From: Glandiceps talaboti
Taxonomy: Eukaryota; Hemichordata; Enteropneusta; Spengelidae
Reading direction: 5' to 3'
Length of the DNA stretch: 20,000 nucleotides
Assembly: GCF_964340395.1 (NCBI RefSeq)
Contig: NC_135554.1
Location: 24,790,592 to 24,810,591, forward strand
Program-made: the position numbers and the translations under genes
The notes under the pieces: generated by a model
The model's input: the letters and a program-made list of their open reading frames with translations, nothing else
Database searches by the model: none
What the model was told of the DNA's origin: nothing
In this document: piece by piece, positions 1 through 9,742 of the stretch
Numbering within the stretch: position 1 is the stretch's first letter
How the letters are laid out: every line of letters starts with the position of its first letter

Positions 1-60
<60 letters not shown>
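1..60. repeat. (TA)n microsatellite, cut by the window edge
   Basis: Thirty uninterrupted TA dinucleotides reach the left edge, so the true length is unknown. The tract is self-complementary and can form cruciforms. Confidence 0.98.
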
Positions 61-63
<3 letters not shown>

Positions 64-1640
64 TTGGTAGTACTGGAACTCTTTCTTGGGTGTAACTCGG
101 AGTTTCACGCATATTGCGATCATCAGACACTCTGAGGCCTACTCTCTGGGTGTGCTGTATATATAGAGTGTAGACAATAGAAATACCATCACTATTGTCT
201 GTGTCGGTGGGTAGGTGTTGTATGTGTGGAGGTGTTGGTTGTTATTGTGTGGGTTATTGGGTGCGGACAAGTAAGTGTTGGCGGGTTGTTCCATGTTGGG
301 CTTTGATGTTCCGTTAGTTAACGGGTTAATAGTTTAGGTGATGGATGCTCTATTGAAGTTGGACAAATAAAACTTATTCTCGTGTCGGCATTTGGATATC
401 AACTCAGTTCTTTTGTTTAGTGTGGAGCTTTTGTCTGCTTTAATAATAGTTAGTTTTTCGGTTAAACACAGGTTGCATCGTTTTGTTTTATTGGTGTATG
501 CGTGGTATAAATTACCATATACAGTCTCACTCAAAACAAGGAGTTGTAATGATATGATCTATACATTAACATCTAATGAATGATACACGAGATCGTTATG
601 ATAATGACATCATCTTCATGATATGCATATGTCAACATTATGTAAATATTAAAGTCTTGTAGTTGTAAGGCCAAAAAAACAACAGAGTTTGTTTCTCATC
701 CTAGGGAAATTTCGAAAATGATACGGTGACGCACTTTATTTCTTTTCTTTTTTTTGAGGGGGTTATTGGTTTGGGAAGCACACTGACTCATCAAACATTA
801 CACTATCACATATATGATGTTACCACTGAAGCGCTAGCTGCACTGGACGATTAATAACATTTATTGAACTATAACTCTGAAAGTAAACTACATGCATTGT
901 AAACTGTTTGATTTACAGCCTCTCATATGTACTTCTCAAACTGTTTGGTTTCGCCCTCGATATGGAAAGTAGATGTTGGCGAAAACGGGAGAATGAAATA
1001 GAAACGTGTGACGCGCATGATTTTAGATGACGCACGCGAAGACAAGAAACAAAACCTTTTTTGGCCTAATAGTAGAACACGACGTTCCGCAGGCTAAGCC
1101 TCACTGAACATAACAGAATAGGCCGGTGAGGGCGGAGCGACAAGACGTACATTACAATCAAATTTATGTCTAGTCTTATTGTAATGTTAACGATGGAAGG
1201 GATAATCAACGATCATTTTGGGACAGGTTGGACATTCCTTTCAGATGAGGTGCGTACAGGTTCTAAAGAAAAGGGCGTACAGGTTCTAAAGAAAAATGAC
1301 CAATGAAACTTAGAGTGTGAATACTGTCATTCAGAGTCTGTCTACTGTACTTATGTCCGACAATTTCACAGCATGGCAGGATTAGTCCACCTCATCCTTG
1401 CTAGACTAGATTAGCACTGTGTAGCCCCTTGCCAAGCCAGGTGATGATAATACTGAGATAAAAGTGTACACATTCGGATGGGGACACACACAGCATGCAT
1501 TTTCCCGTGTTCACGGCGAAACAAATAAGCCATACAACATTCAAAGTCCCTGATAGGGCTGAACAACGAGATGTATCTTATAGTCTGGCTCATATGAAGA
1601 CCTGTGTAAAATTCGCTTTTAAATGTTAACTGTCATGCCC
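61..1640. other. Intergenic DNA without a recognised gene
   Basis: No convincing coding exon, RNA gene or promoter was found on either strand. Bases 196-305 are strongly G+T-biased on the plus strand, with many GG and GGG runs. Bases 172-200 form a 9-bp stem (AGACAATAG / CTATTGTCT) with an 11-nt loop. Bases 1149-1158 and 1178-1187 form a 10-bp inverted repeat (ACATTACAAT / ATTGTAATGT) with a 19-nt loop. The short open frames here (334-534, 392-583, 1411-1593) have no family-like residues and look like chance. Confidence 0.6.
1252..1297. repeat. 23-bp tandem duplication
   Basis: Two adjacent copies of a unit beginning GCGTACAGGTTCTAAAGAAA start at 1252 and 1275. They differ only in the last bases, so this is a recent local duplication. 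No function is apparent. Confidence 0.9.
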
Positions 1641-1962
1641 ACGGAAGCGTATTAGTGCCAAGTTGTAAGGAAAAAAATAAAATTTAAAATCTCGTAATTA
1701 CGAGATTTCAATTCTCGTAATTACGACTTTTTTCTCGTAATTACGACTTTTTTCTCGTAATTACGAGTTTTCAATTCTCGTAATTACGAGAATCGAAAAG
1801 TCGTAATTACGAGGATTGAAAAGTCGTAATTACGAGAAAAAAGTCGTAATTACGAGAAAAAAGTCGTAATTACGATAATTGAAATCTCGTAATTACGAGA
1901 TTTTAAATTTTATTTTTTTCCTTACAACTTGGCACTAATACGCTTCCGTAATACGCTTCCGT
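1641..1962. mobile_element. Palindromic MITE-like element with ten TCGTAATTACGA units
   Basis: Bases 1641-1789 and 1801-1949 are reverse complements over 149 bp with three mismatches, around an 11-nt centre (1790-1800). Each outer end carries ACGGAAGCGTATTAGTGCCA. Inside, the 12-bp palindrome TCGTAATTACGA starts at 1692, 1715, 1735, 1755, 1778, 1801, 1824, 1844, 1864 and 1887. The spacings are 23-20-20-23-23-23-20-20-23, which mirror around position 1795. On the right the 13-nt end unit is duplicated (1937-1949, 1950-1962); on the left it is single. No transposase frame is present and no target-site duplication was seen. A short non-autonomous DNA transposon (MITE or foldback) is the best reading. 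The superfamily cannot be assigned. Confidence 0.8.
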
Positions 1963-2336
1963 AGAAACATTACCCTAACAGAACTGTTGTCTCCATTGAA
2001 ACAATACCTACGCCATCAAGATCGGTTTATTCCACTGGGGTCATAACCAGCTTACACCGTCAGATGCTCGCCGCGCCGGGGATAGTTCGGCTGAGGAGGA
2101 ATCCAATCAAGTGTCGACTGACAGTGTTCACTTTACCTGGTGAGGAGTTCGAGCGGAATTAAAAGGAAGGGGCGATATCACGAGTTAGCTAGTCTAGGTT
2201 ACCCAGCCTCTCGCCGCTGGGGGCTCTGCCTACAAGACCACCCCAAACGAATGAGTATGGCGTCGAAATGAGAATGTATGTGATTAAAGACGAGATGAAT
2301 GGTGGGTAATTTGAATGAAAAAGGTCAAAAATTAAT
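1963..2336. other. CpG-richer intergenic patch downstream of the 5S-like gene
   Basis: Bases about 2040-2240 are visibly richer in G+C and CpG than the surroundings (for example CTCGCCGCGCCGGGG near 2068). They contain a small hairpin CCCAGC / GCTGGG around 2200-2219. On the minus strand this follows the 5S-like sequence, so it could be the body of a 5S-derived element or an unrelated fragment. No protein or RNA family was recognised. Confidence 0.4.
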
Positions 2337-2340
2337 AAAA
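2337..2340 (-). terminator. Pol III T4 terminator after the 5S-like gene
   Basis: The plus-strand AAAA at 2337-2340 reads TTTT on the minus strand, one base after the closing helix of the 5S-like sequence. This is the usual RNA polymerase III stop signal and position. Confidence 0.65.
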
Positions 2341-2407
2341 CGTCTACAGAACGTGGTATTCCCAGATGGTCTCCCATTCAAGTACTAACCATGCCCGACG
2401 CAGCTTT

Positions 2408-2438
<31 letters not shown>

Positions 2439-2459
2439 CTACGTAGTGTGGCCGTAGAC
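2341..2459 (-). rRNA. 5S ribosomal RNA gene or close pseudogene
   Basis: On the minus strand the sequence starts GTCTACGGCCACACTACG, continues CGGTTCTCGTCCGATCACCG and GGTTAGTACTTGAATGGGAG, and ends CTGGGAATACCACGTTCTGTAGACG. This is the familiar metazoan 5S rRNA order at normal length (about 119 nt). The terminal helix pairs perfectly (GTCTAC with GTAGAC). The internal control region used by TFIIIA and Pol III is largely kept, and a T4 terminator follows. Oddities against the usual animal 5S are an A-rich stretch where GTTGAAAACACC is expected, GGGCATGG for GGGCCTGG, and CTTGAATGG for CTTGGATGG. It is a single copy, not a tandem array. It may be a functional dispersed gene, a diverged pseudogene, or the head of a 5S-derived SINE. 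It is certainly 5S-derived; whether it is active is uncertain. Confidence 0.85.
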
Positions 2460-3570
2460 AAAGTTTTCAACAGAACCTTTGGTATTTATCACTAAAACGA
2501 CACAGCCATATTAGCACTTTACATCATTGAATTACAAGTTGCCCAACAGTAGTAAAGCATTCGAACCCACAGTATTGAAATACATTATGAAAACATTACT
2601 TTTAAACAGAAGTTAGGAACATTAAATCGCTAGTTGATACTATTTGTCAGGTTGCTAAATTGGTTGACACCGGTTATTCAAATATAACATCTCCTGATAG
2701 ATGTCATAAAACCTGCACAGCTACTCTAAAATTATATTTCAACCCTTTCATATGCAAGTACGTTATTTTGCTAATTTAAGTACATGAAACAGAAATGTAA
2801 ACTTTCAGATCACGTTTATCGCTCCCCGTCTATAATTACCGACAAAATCGGTCGTGATATTCGGGCATCCCCGACAGAATGCGCGTCGCACCAGCCCAAA
2901 CAAGTGTAAAAAAATCTAAACCGGTGTACACCGTGATAAACCATCAAGTCCACCGTGATCAACTTCTAGATCATTACGAGCGAGAAGAACACATGTGGCT
3001 TCGATACAGGTATATATATTCGGCATAGGAAATGTTTCATTAGAATGAATGAAGACTATACAATCATGTACCTGGAACATACAGACATATCCCTCTGTTG
3101 TTTATGGTGTAAAATACTATGTCTATGCCTTCAAATAGGAGTCGAGGTTGCTCATTCGTGAGACCATGGGATTGGAGAATATCACGCATATGTATTGCGC
3201 CCTCTCTGTCTCTCTGTGCCGTGGTGTCAGAGTCAGTCACTCAAAATACTGCCATGTATATGTATATACTGCCAACAGACGACTTCGGGATGGGCTTCCT
3301 TAACTTCACCTGATTTATACCTCAAGAAAAACATAGCATTGTTAGAAATATACTTCAAGACTGATTTGATCTACAACTGTGGTATTTTATGATCGAATTG
3401 CGGAGGTTTTGTCTTGGGGCGTCAGTGAACGATTACAAGCACACGTGTTCATTTTATTCCTGTATAGTGTATCACCCCCCCCCCCCCCATCTATTCCGTC
3501 TGAAATTGACACACTGAGGTATGACGTTTTTTTCAATTCAATGTGCGTTAAACTTTAACAGACTCTAGAT
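2460..3570. other. Intergenic DNA upstream of the CUB/LDLa gene
   Basis: No gene was recognised. There is a 14-base C run at 3475-3488, a CACGTG E-box near 3442, and a GGTGTACACC palindrome at 2923-2932 followed at once by GTGATAAA. Short open frames at 3119-3392 look like chance. Confidence 0.55.
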
Positions 3571-3577
3571 CTCGGCC

Positions 3578-3585
3578 TATATAAA
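3578..3585 (+). promoter_or_regulatory. TATA box of the CUB/LDLa gene
   Basis: TATATAAA, followed by GG, lies 50 bases before the proposed start codon. A start site about 30 nt downstream, near 3610, would leave a 5' UTR of about 25 nt. The position is typical for a focused animal promoter. No initiator element was confirmed. Confidence 0.6.
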
Positions 3586-3634
3586 GGTGTCCAAAGCCAT
3601 TGTTTGTTATAACACCGACTGATACCGTCCAAAC

Positions 3635-4668
3635 ATGATCCCAAAGAAGTTTTTGTTCGTGTGCTTGGTGGTTGTCGCTCTGAGTGCCAAAAAAGTATCG
3701 ACAACAAGTAAGTATTTTTTAATAACATTTAACGATGTCAGAAACACTATGTTTGATCCAAAAGAATATAATGTACTTTTACGTTTCATAGTATCAAAGG
3801 CGTTTGAAATTTTCTGCATTTTTGTTTTGTTTTTTGGGGTGTTTTTTGTTTGCTTGTTTGGGTTTTTGTTTTTGTTTTTTGTTTTGTTTTGTTTTGTTTT
3901 TTGGGGGGGCGGGTTGTTATTTGTTATTTGTTTTGTTTGAGATGGTTTTTTTTTTCAAATCATATCAATTCTATGATAAAGCCGAATTATTGTACCGTCA
4001 AAATGTTCAGTATAAATTGTGATTAAGCAATTTTTAGTTTTCAAACTTCTTTACGTGGTCATCAACTTCTTGTTTTCCGCGTATAGTTAGTCTTAACAGT
4101 AATCACAACTTGTAACAATTGCTGTAGTTCTGTATTAAAGATAGACTTCCCCTCTATCACTGAAGACAAATCAACATGCGCATTTTTTTTTTAAAAACGT
4201 GTCAACATATATATTTATCGATAACGTACAATTCTAATTTGTATTCGATATTCAAAGAAAGTAGGTCCAAATATGAGTAAAACGTCTTGTATTGTTTGGT
4301 TTTTTTCGCTGCAGTTTACATGGATGAAAACTGTGGTAGAACATTTATACGCAATGGCGACAGATTGAAATCCCAACGTTCGACAACTCACAGTAATAAC
4401 TTAGACTGTACTTTAACACTGACGGCACCAGCATTGTATGATTACATTGGCCTGGATGTAAGTGTACATTCATCTCATAGTTTTTATTTTTATGAAAATC
4501 CATTTTCCCGCGAGCATAACATTGGTATTCTAAGAGAAATAAAGCTGTATAACATAGCCACATAATACTCTGAAGTGTTATTATAAAACAACACCATAGA
4601 TGTCATAGCGATGACTGTGGTGGTGATTGTGATTGCGGTGGTGGTGGTGGTGGTGGTGGTGGTGGTGG

Positions 4669-4702
<34 letters not shown>

Positions 4703-6606
4703 ATAATCTTTACATCCTCAACTTATTTGTCAGTTTGAGTGGATGGCTCTCGAGGAAGGATTCGAGCCTGATACGTGTCACGACTACTTAGAGGTATACG
4801 ATGGGCCGAACATTGTAACGCCGTTGTTACGACTCAGGGCATGTGGCTTTGGCACACCGCTTGATCTACACTCCCTGGGTGATACATTGACCCTGAGACT
4901 AGTCACAGATTTTATCATCGTCAATGAGGGCTTCTCACTTATCTTCACATCATACAATACAGGTAAGAATGTGATGCTACATATCATAGTGCAATTGAAT
5001 CGCGTCTGCAGTAGAAAAAAAAACTTGGACTTTGTGATGAACACTCAGACCGTGAACTAATCCACATACACTTTTTTACTTTTGCACAATTTGACATTGA
5101 TCAGCGCATAGGCTATTAGCCTTTTCAAGCTGTTATTTGATATGATATGACATGATATGACATGATATGACATGATATGATATGATATGATATGATATGA
5201 TATGATATGATATGATATGATATGATATGATATGATATGATATGATATGTAATTAGCTCTGAGCTGATCAAATGTACAAATGATGTTGCCATGGCGTTTC
5301 ACTCATGTGAAATGACATTAGTTACACACACTTAGACAACTTCAAATGCAAATGCAAAAACAAATATAGATGTGCCCTGAACAGTGGGGATGTAGAAGTA
5401 GTCAAGTTGATATATCAAACTAGAATGTAAATAATTGAAGCCATTAAAATCATTCATTTGTAATGTTTTCAGTAGAAGCCTGTTTCTACTACACTGCATG
5501 TAAAATACACTTGTTATCAATTTTAAATGTGATTGACCAAAAGATCCTGCTGATCCTGTGTGTGTTGTGTCTCTGTTATTGTCAGTGTGGAGTTGAACTA
5601 TGACTGTCTTTATGCAAAAACATCATGTCTAGTCTGAGAAATGAATGAAAGACCACGCCAGCGTCGTTTCTAGTGTGTTGTGTTGTGTTATGTTGTGTTG
5701 TGTTGTGTTGTGTTGTGTTGTGTTGTGTTGTGTGCATTGACTAAATATCTCACTCTCAGCGGGATTTGCGTCTACAACTATGGCTAACATGACTGTATAC
5801 TATAACGTAAAACGACACGGTGTATAGATTCACCCTTTGAATGATATTTTTTTATTTTAGATATAAATTCGCCTTTAATTGGTCATTTAACTTAAGCATG
5901 TTTACTTAAACCTAGCAATTGTCAGAACTCAGTCCCATCATACCTCCATGATTAGACGAATGCAGATTACATGAACAATATTTTATCAGTATGCAAGGAA
6001 TGAAAACAGAGCAGTGAATCAAGTTTATTAGAAATTGACTATTTTTTACAGGAAACTTACTCGAAGTTCATTCAAATTTATGTAGGTTTTTCTGTTTTTA
6101 ATTGATGTGTATCTGGATCTCATTCCACAGCTATTGAAGGAGCATGTAATGTAACTAATGATTTCCATTGTGGCAACTTCCGTTGTATTGATCAATCGTT
6201 GCTATGCGACGGTAAAAACAACTGCGGTAATAACAATGACGAACAGAACTGTCCGGATAATGGTAAGACAAATCTCACAATATACTTACTGCTTTGAAGC
6301 TAATATGCCGTAAAATCGAAATGACGTAAAATGTTATGTCATAATGTCGTAAAATGTAGTTTAAAAATTGGATTCAAAATATATCCATTTTTACTCTGAA
6401 ATGAACACACATTAGTCACTTAACATGTTCAAATGGTACGAATGTTTTGATTTGCGATTTCACTGCATATTTTTCATTCTATTTTTGTCTTACCCTTTTC
6501 CGTTTTCTTCGCAGGCGGTGGAGCTATTTTCGCGGGAAATCGGAATCTCTCCATGGTCATTCTCTTGTTTTTCTTGTCTCTGTGTATTAAGAAATTTGTT
6601 TTGTAA
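3635..6606 (+). CDS. Five-exon CUB-LDLa secreted or surface protein, 222 aa
   Basis: Exons are 3635-3707, 4315-4457, 4734-4962, 6131-6262 and 6515-6606; all four introns are GT-AG with consensus donors (GTAAGT or GTAAGA). The intron phases (1, 0, 1, 1) keep one frame to the TAA at 6604. Residues 1-18 form a signal peptide (MIPKKFLFVCLVVVALSA). Residues 31-147 form a CUB domain with its four cysteines (C31, C56, C87, C109) and the hallmark CHDYLEVYDG at 87-96; E79 or E80, D89 and D122 are candidate calcium ligands. Residues 154-189 form an LDL receptor class A module with six cysteines and the acidic calcium-cage end CDGKNNCGNNNDE. The last residues, 204-222, are hydrophobic and end in IKKFVL: either a GPI-attachment signal after the GGGAIFAG spacer or one membrane span with a tiny tail. 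NVT at 155 is a possible N-glycosylation site. CUB-LDLa proteins bind ligands outside the cell. No named orthologue is recognised. The exon model is from sequence only. Confidence 0.8.
3821..3939 (+). repeat. T/G-only low-complexity tract in intron 1
   Basis: The stretch consists almost only of T runs with single Gs, plus a G7 run near 3903-3909. It begins about 110 bases after the exon 1 donor. It creates open frames (for example 3635-3940) that simply read through the splice site and are not real protein. Confidence 0.85.
4637..4701. repeat. (GGT)n-(GAT)n compound trinucleotide repeat in intron 2
   Basis: GGT units turn into GAT units at about 4670. The tract lies about 30 bases before the acceptor of the second CUB exon (4734), so length changes could in principle affect splicing of that exon. 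Confidence 0.92.
5138..5249. repeat. (TGATA)n pentanucleotide microsatellite in intron 3
   Basis: More than twenty TGATA units with a few TGACA variants at the left side. The minus-strand reading gives an artefactual repeated HIISY peptide. Confidence 0.95.
5674..5733. repeat. (TGTTG)n pentanucleotide microsatellite in intron 3
   Basis: About twelve TGTTG/GTGTT units with one A variant near 5690. It is a second independent pentanucleotide tract in the same intron. Confidence 0.92.
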
Positions 6607-6914
6607 TGAGTTTGCTCTTAAATAGACAAGAGTGTTGCTAATTACCATGTAAAACAATACGTGAAGGGACTTTGTTCATTAGTATTGCCCACATTTTTGC
6701 AGACATAAATATTCCAAATTGAGGTTTATTTTATGTACATTTCTTGTTGATTTCAAACTCAATTGCTCCTTTTAACTGAGTAAGAATACAAACTTTTTTA
6801 ACTGATAAAAAAACTCTACTATGAACTAATATTTGCAAAAACAATGTGAAACAACATATACTAAATCCTGGGCTGTACCTCAAACAATTGTACAAATTGT
6901 ATATATATATATAT

Positions 6915-6920
6915 ATTAAA
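6915..6920 (+). promoter_or_regulatory. Possible polyadenylation signal ATTAAA
   Basis: ATTAAA, a common variant signal, lies about 310 bases after the stop codon of the CUB/LDLa gene, right after a short (AT)n run. The next AATAAA (7182-7187) lies in a retrotransposon-like tail. The assignment is tentative. Confidence 0.35.
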
Positions 6921-6989
6921 CAATTTTAATATTTGTGTAATTTTTTAGTTACAAATACGTATGACATATAATATTTCACATCGTTTTTT

Positions 6990-7208
6990 CAAGTAGCAAA
7001 GCGTAGTCTTTGGGGCCACGAGCTCGACTAGTTCCTAAGAACTATTTTTGTGGCCCTAGCCAGAAATGTGTTTGTAATCCTCTACATTATTCTATTTTAT
7101 GGCACATTTGACTTGTTTATTTTGATATATTTGTACATTTAAGATAAGATTAGAGTATTTTGTAAACCTTTAATTTCTGGCAATAAATTGATTATTATTA
7201 TATTATAG
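6990..7208 (+). mobile_element. Probable LINE 3' end with hairpin and ATT-type tail
   Basis: A hairpin has outer arms GGGCCAC (7013-7019) and GTGGCCC (7050-7056) and inner arms TAGTTC / GAACTA. It is followed by an AT-rich 3'-UTR-like stretch that ends AATAAATTGATTATTATTATATTAT (AATAAA at 7182-7187). A stem-loop followed by a short tandem tail is typical of CR1/L2-like non-LTR retrotransposon 3' ends. No reverse transcriptase remains and the 5' boundary is a guess. Confidence 0.45.
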
Positions 7209-8552
7209 TAGGGTTGTATTAAGAATGTAAAAATGCTAAATAAATACCCATTTGTCATCTATATGCTGGCAACTGTGTTTTTAATGGCAGATGATGACCG
7301 GACCCGGCAGCTATGTTATCTATCAGTTACTATCATGATTAACCTGTTCTCGTCCTTATATTATATGTTATGTTCGTGTCCTAAAAAGATACATAATCAT
7401 TATGACCAGCAGCTTATCAGGAGTTCGTGATATATATATCAATTAGTTTGTCACGATGACCACCAATCTGTCAATATAGCGCCGGGAATTGCTACGACAT
7501 TGGGTCAGTCACATCCGGGTCAACATTGTCGAGAGAAGGAACAATAATGGTTAAAAATAGCGTAAAACAAGGCATTATTTCTAACCTTGTGGCACGATAA
7601 GATTCTGTACGTGCATACATCCGTGTAGTTCGATATGTCACAGTCAATAAGTGTACTAAACGATTCGTAATTTTTAAACGCTTCTAATATCACACGGTGT
7701 ACACCAAAGCGAGTGATAAAGTGGCGCCCTCAACGACTACGGCTTCCAATTTAACATAAACGATGGTATTAATACATGTTACTACTTACTTATCGTTCTT
7801 GAAAATGGTAAACATTGATGTAATTATGTATACATTTCTCTGGGTTTCAATGTCTTGGCAATTTTCTGCAAAGACATTGCGTGTAGAAACAAGAGACAAA
7901 AACATTTTTCAATATCCTTTCACCGGGGAGATATTCACAGGACTATCATAGAATCAAAATGTCATCAAAATAATGTCTACCTTCGCTAGTAAGTCAGTGA
8001 GTTGGGTTTGGTACATAAGGCCAGTATCTATAAAGATTCAATGTCAAACAGGTAATATGCAACAAAATTTATATAATTTGCCGCCATAAGTTTATAGGTA
8101 GGTATAAATTGTTTACCATTGCATACATTAACGGCGGATTCCTTGATATAAAAAAAATCAAATCCATGCATGACTGATTAAATCTGTGACAAGAACAAAT
8201 TATTCATCATTGGTCGCACAAAATCAAATACACATGCTAGTTTATTGGTATGTGTAAAATTGTCGTCTGTCAAACGAGGCCATGTGAGGCCGCAAAAGTT
8301 GCAGTGTTGACGATAAAATCAGTATAAATAAGACGGTGCACATTTACGAGGTACTATAATTTTCCATCTTCAAATTTATTGCGTTGAAAGTGTCAACTCT
8401 ATAAAAATGAACATTTCTCGAAAAGTTTAGAACAAAAATAAATGCAAGACCACTGTTTCATTGTGGATAGCTTTACTCCGCGTTATAAGAAAAATCCCTT
8501 TTTGCCAACACACTTTGAAATTTTCATTAACAGAGTCAAGGGTAATGCTAAT
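7209..8552. other. Intergenic DNA, no recognised gene
   Basis: AT-rich DNA with only short open frames (7233-7430, 7763-7951, 8461-8688) that lack recognisable motifs. A GGTGTACACC palindrome at 7696-7705, followed 7 bases later by GTGATAAA, echoes the same pair at 2923-2940. Confidence 0.5.
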
Positions 8553-9008
8553 TTACAGCTCTTTTACCAGAGGCGAGGTAAAGCTATTAAATGAACTATC
8601 AAGATCAGTGAGCCTGATGACAAGGTTTCATGTTGACATAGACAATATCACACAAATATCACTAGCTTACATGCACTGTGTTGGCTAACAGACAAGTTTC
8701 TTACTTGGCTGTGATGGGCTCTTTATTTAGTTAATGGTATAAACAGTAACAATATGCATACTACTACACAAGGTATAATTTGTTGAAGTACAAATAAAAT
8801 CCATGGTCAGCAGCCAGTGACAGTTGGTAGAATCCTGAAGTTCAACACATACTCTATTCCCATGTTACACGTCTACCTAAGAGTCCACAGTCCATGTTTG
8901 TGTGTTCTCTCTTTTATGTCTATCTCAGCATGAAACCTTGTGATCAGGCTCACTGATCTCGATAGTTCATTTAATAGCTTTGGCTCGCTTTGTGGAAAAG
9001 AGCTGTAA
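8553..9008. repeat. 92-bp inverted repeat with 272-bp spacer
   Basis: Arm 8553-8644 matches the reverse complement of 8917-9008 without gaps, with 11 differences in 92 positions (about 88% identity). The best-kept core is AAAGCTATTAAATGAACTATC, then AGATCAGTGAGCCTGAT and ACAAGGTTTCATG. Both arms stay open in one frame, but 10 of the 11 base differences fall in codons that change the amino acid, which argues against protein constraint. It may be a foldback element, or a long-hairpin RNA source if transcribed. No family is recognised. Confidence 0.85.
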
Positions 9009-9644
9009 TGTCCTACAGAATGCGGCTTGTAATTTGATGAATGTTATTTCAGTTTGACAAATATGATCCGAGCACAGAACCTTTAAAATAGCAAACACGG
9101 GATGAACGCTATAAATACTATGGAAAAAATCATCACACATTTCATTATTACTACTTCAGAAAATCAACTGTGTTTGTTGTCTATCTGACTTACTAATCTA
9201 AATGACCGATTTTCAAACTACACACACTATAGTGTGTCCATGTATGTCGTTTGTATTACTGTGATACGAATTAACACCTTCCAGTGGGTAAGCCCAACAA
9301 ATGTCTTGTGTCGTTCATATGCCATCACTTAGCAACAACAAATCAATAAAACTCGCGTGACTGCTGGTTTAGTATGTTCTACCTTTTATATTATTCTGGG
9401 GTTACACTGTATAAATTCCGGCTATAAATTACACACTTAAATTGCCATGTCCGGTTCTATAAAGTCCCCTGATATTCCCGGTTACGAGTTTATCAAAATT
9501 AAATACTGATTGGGGTCATTACAAAGATAGCCTAACGAACTGCTTGTCTGGGTCCCTAGAGTAAACCATTATTTGTACGTTACCTTGACATTTGACCAGT
9601 TTATATGTATTTTGCATACGAGAGGGGGAGGTGGTAGAGCGACC

Positions 9645-9647
<3 letters not shown>
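9009..9647. other. Intergenic DNA with a 16-bp palindrome
   Basis: No gene was recognised. ACACACTATAGTGTGT at 9222-9237 is a perfect palindrome, possibly a protein-binding site or the joined ends of a short insertion, but with no supporting context. Confidence 0.5.

Positions 9648-9742
<95 letters not shown>

Noticed and set aside
1692-1898. CRISPR-like regular spacing of a 12-bp unit
   Set aside because: The unit is itself palindromic, the spacers are 8-11 bases and mirror each other, and the context is animal DNA; it is the interior of a palindromic element.
2189-2377. 62-codon minus-strand open frame
   Set aside because: It begins inside the 5S-like sequence and shows no family motif.
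2555-2570. Possible tRNA on the minus strand (GGGTTCGAATGC, B-box-like)
   Set aside because: No A box, acceptor stem or cloverleaf could be formed upstream of it.
3635-3940. Uninterrupted 101-codon frame as a separate small protein
   Set aside because: After codon 24 it runs through a consensus donor into a T/G simple tract; only the first 73 bases are exon.
8461-8688. 75-codon frame overlapping the left inverted-repeat arm
   Set aside because: The copy in the other arm differs mainly at amino-acid-changing positions, and there is no promoter, splice or family evidence.
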